DNA of 7,907 nt from Rhodoferax sp. (GTDB lineage Bacteria > Pseudomonadota > Gammaproteobacteria > Burkholderiales > Burkholderiaceae_C), in the NCBI GenBank assembly GCA_029946045.1, contig JAQSDS010000037.1, forward strand, positions 1-7,907, written 5' to 3'. The notes under the pieces were generated by a model that worked only from the letters and a program-made list of their open reading frames with translations, had not been told where the DNA came from and did no database searches. Shown piece after piece: positions 1 through 7,907 of this stretch; positions within the stretch are counted from its first letter, which is position 1; each line of letters begins with the position of its first letter. The position numbers and the translations under genes were made by a program.

Positions 1-882
1 CAGCACCACGGCACGGCCATTTTCCAGGACGTAGCCAGCGATGTGGGCGTCCTGGTCGGTGACACCCTGGGTTGCGTCGATCAGCAACAGCCCCACGTGG
101 GCAGACTCGATCGCCTGCAGGGTTTTGACTACCGAAAATTTCTCGATGGCCTCGAAGACTTTGCCGCGCCGACGCAGACCGGCTGTGTCGATCAATTCAA
201 ATTTTTGGCCGTTGCGCTCAAACGGTACGGAAATAGCGTCGCGCGTGGTGCCTGGCAAATCAAAGGCCACCAGACGTTCTTCGCCGAGCCAGACATTGAT
301 CAGGGTGGATTTACCCACATTGGGACGACCCGCCACGGCCAGCTTGATCACGCCAGGCTGCTCGGCCTCACCGATCTCGTCTTCGCCGGGCTGCAAAGGC
401 AGCAAGGCCAGATCAAGCAACTCGCGAATGCCCTGGCCGTGGGCCGCCGAAACAGCGAGGACCTCTCCGAATCCGAGCTCATAGAACTCGACCAGCTGGC
501 TGCCGGCGAGCATGCCCTCGGCCTTGTTGCCGACCATCACGCAGGGCTTGCCCAGGCGTCGCAGGTAATTGGCGATGTCGTGGTCTTGCGCCGACACACC
601 AGCGCGCGCATCGACCACAAAAATCACGACATCGGCCTCGGCCACCGCTTGGCGGGTTTGCTTGGCCATTTCCTTGTAAATGCCGGCGCTCGCGTCGGGC
701 TCGAAGCCACCGGTATCAATCACGATGTATTCGTGCTTGCCCAGCTTGCCGTTGCCGTAATGGCGGTCGCGCGTCAAACCCGCGTAATCGGCGACGATGG
801 CGTCGCGCGATTTGGTCAGACGATTGAACAAGGTCGACTTGCCAACGTTGGGTCGCCCGACCAATGCCAATACAGGTTTCAT
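1..882 (-). CDS. der: Ribosome biogenesis GTPase Der (EngA), 3' end cut by window edge
   Basis: Double-GTPase of the Era/EngA family that binds the 50S subunit and helps its late assembly in the cytoplasm. The 294 visible codons start at ATG 882-880 and run off the left edge without a stop. First G domain: G1 GRPNVGKST at residues 9-17, G3 DTGG at 56-59, and a G4-like NKAE at 119-122 in place of the usual NKxD. Second G domain: a repeat of GRPNVGKST at 185-193, followed by PGTTRDAI and DTAG at 232-235. Two tandem P-loops in one chain are diagnostic of Der. The rest of G domain 2, including its G4, and the C-terminal KH-like domain lie outside the window; family length is about 440-490 residues, so roughly a third is missing. 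It is the last visible gene of the operon, 28 nt after bamB, with only a weak ribosome site (ACGGA about 10 nt before ATG). Confidence 0.96.
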   Translation of the reverse strand, partial: MKPVLALVGRPNVGKSTLFNRLTKSRDAIVADYAGLTRDRHYGNGKLGKHEYIVIDTGGFEPDASAGIYKEMAKQTRQAVAEADVVIFVVDARAGVSAQDHDIANYLRRLGKPCVMVGNKAEGMLAGSQLVEFYELGFGEVLAVSAAHGQGIRELLDLALLPLQPGEDEIGEAEQPGVIKLAVAGRPNVGKSTLINVWLGEERLVAFDLPGTTRDAISVPFERNGQKFELIDTAGLRRRGKVFEAIEKFSVVKTLQAIESAHVGLLLIDATQGVTDQDAHIAGYVLENGRAVVL

Positions 883-910
883 TCAGTGATGTCCGTGGAA
901 AAAATCAGTT

Positions 911-2047
911 TTATTCAGGCTGGAATCCGTAGACACCACCATTGCGCGTCACGACCACCAGGGTGCCAGCCACCACCACCGGTGTGACTTCAATGGCCGA
1001 GCCATCGGTTGTCAAACGGGTCAAGGGCGTGCCGTCAGCACGCGACAAAAAGTGCAGCAAGCCCGTGGCATCACCCAGCACCACCGAGCGCCCCAACACC
1101 AGCGGCGCGCTCAGCTTGCGGTAAAGCAGTCGGTCTGAGGTCCAGACCGGCTCGCCACTGGCGCGCTTCCAGGCCAGCACGCGACTATCGCTTTCTACCC
1201 CGTAAAGCTGCAGATCGTCAGCCTGTACACCTACGGCGCCTGAGGCAGGCCGTTTCCAGCTCACCGTACCACGAAGCGCATCCACACAGCCCACGGCAGT
1301 CTGAAACGCGCGCACGCACAGTTCATTGCCCTGACGGCTGAAACCGCCAACCAGATCGACCAAGCGCTCGATGTCGTTGGTTCCTCGCGGCGCGGCGAGC
1401 GCCACATCCCACAGAGCATTGCCATTGAGCGAATTCATGCCGACCAATCGGCCAGACAGTCCGGCCACCAGGGTATTGCCGACGGCCGTCAGGATGCCGG
1501 CCTGGCGCAAGACCAGCGCCTCACCAGGACGCTGTTGCTGCCAGAGCTTGCGTCCACTCTTGGCATCGAAGGCCGCCACACTGCGATCGGCACCCAGCAC
1601 AAAGACACGCTCACCAGCCACCAGCGGCGCAGTGAAAACCTGCGATGTCAAAGCGGCACGCCAAAGCACCTGGCCGGCCTCGAGCACAACCAGCTCGTTG
1701 GCGCGTGTGACCACCGCACTGAAACGACCGTCACTGCCGACCCCGGCTGCAATCGGTGCGCCGACCTGGGTGCGCCACAACACGGCCCCATTGCGCGCAT
1801 CGAGCGACAGCACGGCGCCATCAGCGTCGGCAAGCGCCACGCTGCTGCCCACCACGAGGGCCTGCAAGGGAAAATCAACCGGGGCAATTTTGCTGGTCCA
1901 GACAGTACGCACGCCCAGCAGTGCCGGATTAGCCGCCAACTCAGCAGGCTTCAACGCGCCAGAGCCACTGGCACAGGCGGACAAGGCGGCCACCAGAACC
2001 AGGGCCAGGATTCGGCGCAGAGTCGCTGCGGAAAAAATGTTTGCCAT
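911..2047 (-). CDS. bamB: Outer membrane protein assembly factor BamB (lipoprotein beta-propeller)
   Basis: Lipoprotein subunit of the BAM complex, which folds beta-barrel proteins into the outer membrane; BamB binds BamA from the periplasmic side. The 378 residues begin with a lipoprotein signal: positive residues R11-R12, a hydrophobic stretch at 13-22, then lipobox LSAC with lipidated Cys25. Residue +2 is Ala, which favours outer-membrane sorting. The remainder is a series of PQQ-like propeller repeats (patterns such as LDARNGAVLW at 82-91, FDAKSGRKLW at 160-169, VDALRGTVSW at 255-264). The family landmark RGTNDIERLVD at 221-231 aligns with the BamA-contact loop region of Escherichia coli BamB (RGSTEIDRLSD). 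Cys244 and Cys254 are the only other cysteines. The start ATG at 2047 lies 5 nt after the yfgM-like stop, with a modest GGGAAG 8 nt upstream. Length is close to the E. coli protein (392). A PQQ dehydrogenase is excluded by the small size and lipobox. Confidence 0.95.
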   Translation of the reverse strand: MANIFSAATLRRILALVLVAALSACASGSGALKPAELAANPALLGVRTVWTSKIAPVDFPLQALVVGSSVALADADGAVLSLDARNGAVLWRTQVGAPIAAGVGSDGRFSAVVTRANELVVLEAGQVLWRAALTSQVFTAPLVAGERVFVLGADRSVAAFDAKSGRKLWQQQRPGEALVLRQAGILTAVGNTLVAGLSGRLVGMNSLNGNALWDVALAAPRGTNDIERLVDLVGGFSRQGNELCVRAFQTAVGCVDALRGTVSWKRPASGAVGVQADDLQLYGVESDSRVLAWKRASGEPVWTSDRLLYRKLSAPLVLGRSVVLGDATGLLHFLSRADGTPLTRLTTDGSAIEVTPVVVAGTLVVVTRNGGVYGFQPE

Positions 2048-2052
2048 GATTT

Positions 2053-2730
2053 CTACTTCCCGGCCGCAGTGGCCACTTGATCAAGGGGGCCGGCAGCCAC
2101 ACCCAGAGCGTTGAGCTTGACCTCCACCAGACGACGGTACTCGGTACGCGCATCAAACAGGCGATAGGCCTTTTCGTATTCAGCGACCGCCTTCGGCTTG
2201 TCACCCTGCAACATGAAGACATCGCCCTTGCGGTCTGCCACCAGCGCGTCAAAACTGGCCGGGTAGGCCATGTTCAGCAGTTTCAAGGCCTCGTCAAAAT
2301 TCTTCGATTCCATCGAGATGGCGGCCAGTCGCAAGCGCGCCAGGGCCTGGTAACCGGCGTCAGCGGAATGTTCAGCCACCCACGCCAGCGCGGCTTTGGC
2401 AGCATCGGGCTTGCCCAGATGAACGTACTGTTTGGCCACCAGCAAACCGGACTGCTGCGCATAAGCCGTGCCAGAGAACTTGTCTTTCATGTCGCTGAAA
2501 ACACGGTCCATGCGCGCGGTGTCAGCCGCCTGCACGGCACGATCGACCTCATCAAACAGGGTCGCTGCCTGTTGGGCCTGACTGCGTTGCCAATAATGGT
2601 AGAAGTTCCAGCTGGCAAAAGCGCCCATCACGACAATCAACACCCAAGTAATGGCATTGCCGTATTGCTTCCAGAAATGCTTGATCTGGTCAAGCTGTTC
2701 TTGTTCTTCGAGGTCTAATTGATTGGCCAT
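2053..2730 (-). CDS. yfgM: YfgM-like single-pass membrane protein with periplasmic TPR domain
   Basis: Member of the YfgM/TPR_21 family. In E. coli YfgM is an inner-membrane protein that associates with SecYEG and PpiD and takes part in periplasmic protein folding. Here 225 residues show a short charged cytoplasmic tail (about 1-24, rich in Glu and Gln), one hydrophobic membrane segment at about 25-43, and then an all-helical domain with tetratricopeptide-like helices (for instance around AALAWVAEHSADAGYQALAR and the later AVAEYEKAYRLF). The N-in, C-out orientation is typical of the family. It lies 12 nt after hisS and 5 nt before bamB, the same position as in enterobacteria, which supports the name. 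No clear Shine-Dalgarno site precedes ATG 2730, so translation may depend on ribosomes ending hisS. Function is inferred from family and context; sequence similarity in this family is modest. Confidence 0.88.
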   Translation of the reverse strand: MANQLDLEEQEQLDQIKHFWKQYGNAITWVLIVVMGAFASWNFYHYWQRSQAQQAATLFDEVDRAVQAADTARMDRVFSDMKDKFSGTAYAQQSGLLVAKQYVHLGKPDAAKAALAWVAEHSADAGYQALARLRLAAISMESKNFDEALKLLNMAYPASFDALVADRKGDVFMLQGDKPKAVAEYEKAYRLFDARTEYRRLVEVKLNALGVAAGPLDQVATAAGK

Positions 2731-2742
2731 AGGGGTATTTCG

Positions 2743-4053
2743 TTAAGCGGCTGATTGTAGGGTGGCGGCCCAGCTCACCACGTCGGCAAGTGAATGTAGT
2801 TGCTGCGCGGCAGCGGCATCGCGCAGGGCTTTGACCGTGACCTGGTTGGCCTTGATTTCATCCTGGCCGAATATCAGGGCAAAACGTGCACCGCTGGCAT
2901 CGGCCCGTTTGAATTGACTCTTCATGCTGCCCATGGCCTCGCCCGTGCTGGTGTGCATCTGCACGCTGACGCCAGCGGCGCGCAAACTCTGCAGCGTTGA
3001 CAACACCAGCGGCAAATCCTGGGCATCCGTGACGATGGCATATGCGTCCAGTTGCGGACCGACATCGGGCAGGCCCGCCCCGCGCGCCAGCGCCAGCACC
3101 CGATCCACTCCCAGCGCCCAGCCCACAGCCGGGGCCGGCTTGCCACCCAATTGCTCAAACAGATAGTCGTACCGCCCGCCGGCACAAACCGTGCCCTGCG
3201 AACCCAGGCGATCGGTGGTGAACTCGAACACAGTCAGGTTGTAGTAGTCCATGCCACGCACCAGACGCGGGTTCACGGTGTAGGCCACCCCGTTGGCTTG
3301 CAAAATACCAGTCAGTGTGTTGAAGTGCGCCAGCGATTCAGCCCCCAGGAAATCAAGCAGCTTGGGCGCCGCCTCAACGAGCGCCTGCATGGCCGGGTTC
3401 TTGGTGTCGAGAATGCGCAGCGGGTTGCTATGCAAACGTCGCTTGGCGTCTTCATCGAGCAAGTCAGCATGCTGCTCCAGGTAAACAATCAGAGCTTTGC
3501 GATGCGCCAGTCGTTCGTGGGCCTGACCCAGGCTGTTGAGCTCCAGGCGCACGTCATCGAGTCCGATTTCCCGCCACAAGGCATGGGCCATCAAAATCAG
3601 TTCGGCATCCACCTCGGGGCCGGCAAAACCCAGCGCCTCGGCGCCGATCTGGTCAAACTGGCGGTAGCGGCCTTTTTGCGGACGTTCGTGGCGAAACATC
3701 GGACCCATGTAATACAAGCGCTTGCCACCGTCGTACAGCAGGTTGTGCTCCAGCGCTGCGCGCACCACGCCGGCCGTGGCTTCGGGACGCAGAGTCAGCG
3801 GGTCGCCGTTGAGTCGATCCTCGAAACAGTACATTTCTTTTTCGACAATGTCGGTCACTTCGCCCAGACCCCGAATGAACAGGGGTGTGCGCTCGACGAT
3901 CGGGGTGCGAATATTGCGGTAGGCGTAGCGCGCCATCAAGGCACGCACTTTGGCTTCAAACCATTCGACGGCGGCCGAATCTGGCGGCAGCACATCGTTC
4001 ATGCCTTTGACAGCGGTCAGCTTTTCTGTTTTCGGTGTAACAATTTCGGTCAT
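2743..4053 (-). CDS. hisS: Histidine--tRNA ligase (HisRS)
   Basis: Class II aminoacyl-tRNA synthetase that activates histidine with ATP and charges tRNA-His in the cytoplasm. The 436 residues fit the bacterial homodimeric form. Visible landmarks: N-terminal [10 protein letters not shown] at 15-24, [13 protein letters not shown] at 87-99, motif 2 [14 protein letters not shown] at 120-133 with the ATP-binding Arg121, histidine-specific signature [15 protein letters not shown] at 264-278 (Arg266 corresponds to the catalytic arginine of the family), AGGRYDYL at 291-298, and motif 3 [12 protein letters not shown] at 311-322. The C-terminal part from about 335 is the alpha/beta anticodon-binding domain. 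A HisZ-type paralogue is unlikely because the histidine signatures and anticodon domain are intact. The gene starts 11 nt after ispG and ends 12 nt before the yfgM-like gene. There is no strong ribosome site in the 11-nt gap, suggesting coupling to ispG. Confidence 0.98.
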   Translation of the reverse strand: MTEIVTPKTEKLTAVKGMNDVLPPDSAAVEWFEAKVRALMARYAYRNIRTPIVERTPLFIRGLGEVTDIVEKEMYCFEDRLNGDPLTLRPEATAGVVRAALEHNLLYDGGKRLYYMGPMFRHERPQKGRYRQFDQIGAEALGFAGPEVDAELILMAHALWREIGLDDVRLELNSLGQAHERLAHRKALIVYLEQHADLLDEDAKRRLHSNPLRILDTKNPAMQALVEAAPKLLDFLGAESLAHFNTLTGILQANGVAYTVNPRLVRGMDYYNLTVFEFTTDRLGSQGTVCAGGRYDYLFEQLGGKPAPAVGWALGVDRVLALARGAGLPDVGPQLDAYAIVTDAQDLPLVLSTLQSLRAAGVSVQMHTSTGEAMGSMKSQFKRADASGARFALIFGQDEIKANQVTVKALRDAAAAQQLHSLADVVSWAATLQSAA

Positions 4054-4064
4054 GGCAATTCAAA

Positions 4065-5335
<1,271 letters not shown>

Positions 5336-5336
<1 letters not shown>

Positions 5337-6211
5337 TACTTCACCTCAAATCGAGCCACGTTGGCTTTTGTCATGGCGTTGACGTCCAGACGCTCACCAC
5401 GCACGTGTACGTCCACGACATCGGCACGCCCCAGCACGACCAACAAGGGTAAGGGGCCTTGTAGCCTTGCCTCTTCGCCGGGCTCCATAAATTTGCGCAG
5501 CTGCACCAGCCCTTGGGCATCGGTGATCTCAACCCAGGACGCGCCACGCGATTGCAACAACAAGACGGCCGGAGCCCCGTTTGCGATCGCCGCCGCGACC
5601 CCAACAGCCTCCTGGACCCGCGTGACATCAGCCTGGGCGGCGGGCAAAATCATGGCGGGCGAGTCAGAAGCGGGGACTGCTGCCGGTTCGGCTGCGGGTG
5701 CCACAGGCAGCACAGCGGCGGCAGGAACTTCGGTCGACTGGATTGACTGACCTTCAGCCATTTCGCCCTCAGGCAACAGAAAAACCACCAGAATTCCTGC
5801 CAGTAGCAGCGCTACCGCCAGGCTCATTGGCTTGGTAAACCGGTTCCTGAGCTGATGTCCCAGCACGGAACCGCCTGTTTTAAAGGGTGTGTTCAAGCCC
5901 ACCTGGCCGGTCTTGACCGACGTGTGGTCGGACCGGGGTAAGGCTGTCATCACAGGTGACGGATCGATCTTGAGCACCCGGCAGACGCTGGCTGCCAGGG
6001 CGCGCGTAAAAACCAGATCACTCAGTACTTCATGGCGACCTGCCTCCAGCGCCTCAAGCTTGTGCACCGGCACTTTCAACATCACCGCCAAAGCGCCGAT
6101 GTGGAGCCCTTGTGCCTCGCGCGCAGTTTTTAAGAGAGCCCCCGCCGTGGTTGAACCGAACCCGGCATCAGGGGCCTGCTGGACTTGATCCATCGGCTCT
6201 TTTTCACTCAT
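5336..6211 (-). CDS. rodZ: RodZ-like cytoskeletal/morphogenesis protein (HTH-TM-DUF4115)
   Basis: RodZ is a bitopic inner-membrane protein that links the MreB cytoskeleton to the elongation machinery and so helps set rod shape. Taking ATG 6211 gives 291 residues. These comprise a cytoplasmic helix-turn-helix domain at about 19-85 ([19 protein letters not shown] then [10 protein letters not shown]), a basic stretch RNRFTKP before the membrane, one membrane helix at about 129-147, an Ala/Pro/Val-rich periplasmic linker at about 155-205, and a C-terminal DUF4115-type beta domain at about 215-290. The start is fixed by GGAG 6 nt upstream and by the 8-nt overlap with pilF. The open frame continues to an ATG at 6349, but that would overlap pilF by about 146 nt and add residues unlike the family. 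The stop TAA overlaps the ispG ATG. Residue Leu72 falls where E. coli RodZ has an MreB-contacting tyrosine. Confidence 0.92.
5341..5347 (-). promoter_or_regulatory. Ribosome binding site of ispG
   Basis: GAGGTGA on the minus strand, 4 nt before ATG 5336 and inside the final codons of rodZ. It is the strongest Shine-Dalgarno match at any start in the window and fixes the ispG start at 5336 rather than at Met9 or Met11. The spacer carries the rodZ TAA, giving the reinitiation-type junction TAATG. Confidence 0.8.
6204..6211 (-). other. pilF/rodZ 8-nt overlap
   Basis: The eight bases ATGAGTGA hold both the rodZ start (ATG 6211-6209) and the pilF stop (TGA 6206-6204), in different frames. This implies translational coupling of rodZ to pilF and rules against the longer rodZ frame that begins at 6349. 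Confidence 0.88.
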
Positions 6212-7037
6212 CAAATGCTCCGCGCCGATAAGCCGATGCCTCTTTGGACTGCGGAAAGCGTTTATCCAGCTGGCTGGCAAGTTGCAACATGGCAACGCGA
6301 TCCACCATTTTATTTTCGACCTTGATCCCAAGCCAAAGCGACTCCGCATTAGCCCATTCGCTGTTGTTGATCCGTCGGATGTAAAACTGCGCCCGCGCGA
6401 ATTCGGCGTTTTGAAACAACAGGTTCGCCAAGTTATAGCCGGTCACAGGATTGGCAGCGTCAAACTCATAGGCCTTGAGCAGACTCTGCTCCGCTTCACC
6501 CCGCTGCCCAGCCCTGATCTGGCACAGGCCTTGCGCCATCCAGGTTTTGGCGCGCGCGCCATAAGCAGGATTGGCCAGGGCCTGTGAGAAATCGGCCAGG
6601 GCTTCCGGGTAACGTGCCTGCTGACACTTCAACCAGCCCAGGTTGTGCAAAATATTGGGGTCACGCGGGCGCACCGCGAGCGCCTTCAGGAAGCTGTCCT
6701 GCGCCAACGGCAATTCGTTCAGACGCATGTAGATCAGGCCGCGCAAACTGTAGGCATCGGCAAAGTCAGGGTCGGCCACCAACGCCAGCTTGACTTCATC
6801 GAGCGCGATGTTGGTCTTACCCTGCTCCAGATAACCCATCGCCAGTTCGACCCGAATACGGGCTCTTTTGCGGTCGCTGGTTTCATCTGAATCAGTGACC
6901 AGGTCCGAAAGACCTGCTTTGGCCTGATCCGAATTCGGCGCACTGGCACAGCCTGTCGTCAGGGCAGCACCGACCAGCACCATAAGCGAAAAAAAGGACC
7001 GCCAACCAGGCGTGAAAGAAGACCTTGAAGCATTCAT
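6204..7037 (-). CDS. pilF: Type IV pilus biogenesis lipoprotein PilF/PilW (TPR pilotin)
   Basis: PilF (PilW in Neisseria) is an outer-membrane lipoprotein that helps the PilQ secretin localise and multimerise for type IV pili. The 277 residues start with a lipoprotein signal (hydrophobic stretch at about 15-27, lipobox TTGC with Cys30, then Ala at +2). About five to six TPR-like helix pairs follow, roughly at 59-92, 93-126, 127-160, 161-196 and 197-230. The pattern is clear in [20 protein letters not shown] and [20 protein letters not shown]. Length is near that of Pseudomonas PilF (about 250). The ATG at 7037 overlaps the rlmN stop (ATGA), with AAGGA 8 nt upstream. The position between rlmN and rodZ is the usual pilF/pilW site in beta- and gammaproteobacteria. 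Other pilus genes are not in the window, so the pilotin role is inferred from family and synteny; a generic NlpI-like TPR lipoprotein is the alternative. Confidence 0.9.
   Translation of the reverse strand: MNASRSSFTPGWRSFFSLMVLVGAALTTGCASAPNSDQAKAGLSDLVTDSDETSDRKRARIRVELAMGYLEQGKTNIALDEVKLALVADPDFADAYSLRGLIYMRLNELPLAQDSFLKALAVRPRDPNILHNLGWLKCQQARYPEALADFSQALANPAYGARAKTWMAQGLCQIRAGQRGEAEQSLLKAYEFDAANPVTGYNLANLLFQNAEFARAQFYIRRINNSEWANAESLWLGIKVENKMVDRVAMLQLASQLDKRFPQSKEASAYRRGAFDE
6218..6221 (-). promoter_or_regulatory. Ribosome binding site deciding the rodZ start
   Basis: GGAG on the minus strand with a 6-nt spacer to ATG 6211. It lies within the 3' end of pilF and decides the start in favour of the 291-residue RodZ over the longer open frame. 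Confidence 0.72.
7034..7037 (-). other. rlmN/pilF stop-start overlap (ATGA)
   Basis: The pilF ATG (7037-7035) and the rlmN TGA (7036-7034) share two bases in the four-base motif ATGA. This arrangement commonly permits termination-reinitiation, so pilF translation is probably coupled to rlmN. Confidence 0.9.
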
Positions 7038-7907
7038 ACAGCAGATCCTTCGACCGGGAGTTTCGAACCCGCCACAACGGCTGGGCGCAGCTTGCGGTTG
7101 CGCTCCATGCGCACCATCACCTGGGTGCGATCCTTGACGTCACCCGCCAGCTGGCCACAGGCGGCATCAATGTCGTCCCCGCGGGTTTTACGAATGGTGG
7201 TGATGATCCCGGCCTCATTCAAAATGTTGGCGAATGCCAGCACGCGCTCGGGTTGGGAGCGCAACAGGCCGGAGGCGGGAAACGGGTTGAACGGGATCAG
7301 ATTGAGCTTGCACCAGGCCCCGGGGTGGGCGCGGATACGCTCCACCAACTGGCGGGCGCAGGCGTCAGTATCATTCACGCCGTCAAGCATGCAGTACTCG
7401 AACGTGATGAAATCACGCGGCGCATGGGCCAGATAGCGATGGCAGGCAGCAACCAGCTGCGCCAAAGGGTATTTCAGGTTCAAAGGCACCAGGGTATCGC
7501 GCAAGGCATCGTTGGGCGCATGCAAGGAGACAGCGAGCGCTACCGGACAGTCTTGTGCCAGCCGGTCGATCATCGGAACAATCCCAGACGTTGACACGGT
7601 CACCCTGCGCCGTGACAAACCATAAGCGTGGTCATCGAGCATCACGCGCAAGGCAGGAACCAGGGCGTTGTAGTTTTGCAGGGGCTCGCCCATGCCCATC
7701 ATCACCACATTGGAAATCACACGCTCATCGCGTTTCAGATGCTGGCGCAGAAAATGCTCGGCAAACCAAAGCTGGGCCACGATTTCGCCGGTGGTGAGGT
7801 TGCGACTGAAACCCTGATGACCAGTCGAGCAAAAGCGGCAACCTACTGCACAGCCCGCCTGGGACGACACACACAGCGTGCCGCGATCGGTTTCAGGAAT
7901 AAAAACA
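7034..7907 (-). CDS. rlmN: Dual-specificity 23S rRNA/tRNA methyltransferase RlmN, 5' end cut by window edge
   Basis: Radical-SAM enzyme that places a C2 methyl on A2503 of 23S rRNA and A37 of some tRNAs, affecting peptidyl-transferase accuracy. The frame is open to the right edge and gives 290 residues before TGA 7036-7034. The first visible residues ([16 protein letters not shown]) match the family upstream of the cluster motif. The [4Fe-4S] CxxxCxxC triad is encoded at 7829-7852. Further family landmarks are [37 protein letters not shown] and [12 protein letters not shown]. The Cys in the last motif (codon 7157-7159) corresponds to the methyl-carrying cysteine (Cys355 in E. coli), so the enzyme looks active. 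RlmN is favoured over Cfr by the operon context and the match to the RlmN C-terminus. About 100 N-terminal residues lie outside the window. An in-frame GTG at 7870 is internal and not the start. Confidence 0.97.
   Translation of the reverse strand, partial: VFIPETDRGTLCVSSQAGCAVGCRFCSTGHQGFSRNLTTGEIVAQLWFAEHFLRQHLKRDERVISNVVMMGMGEPLQNYNALVPALRVMLDDHAYGLSRRRVTVSTSGIVPMIDRLAQDCPVALAVSLHAPNDALRDTLVPLNLKYPLAQLVAACHRYLAHAPRDFITFEYCMLDGVNDTDACARQLVERIRAHPGAWCKLNLIPFNPFPASGLLRSQPERVLAFANILNEAGIITTIRKTRGDDIDAACGQLAGDVKDRTQVMVRMERNRKLRPAVVAGSKLPVEGSAV
7046..7050 (-). promoter_or_regulatory. Ribosome binding site of pilF
   Basis: AAGGA on the minus strand, inside the last codons of rlmN and 8 nt before the pilF ATG. 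It supports the start at 7037. Confidence 0.7.

Noticed and set aside
883..910. Possible terminator between bamB and der, because of a six-T run on the minus strand
   Set aside because: No GC-rich inverted repeat precedes the T run in the 28-nt gap or at the end of bamB, so it does not form an intrinsic terminator.
43..987. Long plus-strand open frame of 314 codons opposite der
   Set aside because: It is the antisense of der, which shows two P-loops and full family motifs on the minus strand. The antisense product has no recognisable domain, and high GC readily leaves such frames open.
1371..2114. Plus-strand open frames opposite bamB (247 and 181 codons)
   Set aside because: Ser/Arg/Pro/Thr-rich products typical of antisense translation of a GC-rich gene; BamB is clear on the other strand.
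5600..5760. Low-complexity Ala/Pro/Val-coding stretch considered as a repeat element
   Set aside because: The codons do not form exact tandem repeats. It is the flexible periplasmic linker expected between the RodZ membrane helix and its C-terminal domain.
6212..6349. Upstream extension of rodZ to ATG 6349
   Set aside because: The extra 46 residues overlap pilF, do not look like a RodZ N-terminus, and ignore the GGAG site before ATG 6211.
7868..7870. GTG at 7870 as the rlmN start
   Set aside because: The reading frame continues upstream with conserved RlmN sequence to the window edge, so this codon is an internal Val before the cluster cysteines.

Overview
The window is a dense, single-direction block of housekeeping genes from the chromosome of a betaproteobacterium. 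The proteins and the roughly 60% GC composition look most like Burkholderiales, probably Comamonadaceae (Rhodoferax/Polaromonas-like). That placement is inferred from protein style, for example the NKAE form of the first Der G4 motif and the lineage-type RodZ and BamB sequences; it was not searched.

All eight genes lie on the minus strand, so transcription runs from the right edge to the left: rlmN (5' end cut by the right edge), pilF/pilW, rodZ, ispG, hisS, a yfgM-like gene, bamB, and der (3' end cut by the left edge). Six genes are complete. The order rlmN-pilF-rodZ-ispG-hisS-yfgM-bamB-der matches the well-known enterobacterial cluster.

Spacing is very tight. rlmN/pilF overlap by 4 nt (ATGA), pilF/rodZ overlap by 8 nt, and rodZ/ispG share one base (TAATG). 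The remaining gaps are 11 nt (ispG/hisS), 12 nt (hisS/yfgM), 5 nt (yfgM/bamB) and 28 nt (bamB/der). No gap is large enough to hold an obvious promoter or terminator, so the block reads as one operon whose main promoter lies beyond the right edge. There is no stretch over 300 bases without a gene.

Functionally the cluster combines translation and ribosome quality (RlmN methylates 23S rRNA and tRNA; HisRS charges tRNA-His; Der assists 50S assembly), isoprenoid precursor supply (IspG), and envelope or surface biogenesis (PilF pilotin, RodZ morphogenesis, YfgM periplasmic chaperone network, BamB outer-membrane protein assembly). I saw no mobile element, CRISPR, tRNA, rRNA or defence system. I did not find an undescribed system here; the points worth a second look are details inside known families.
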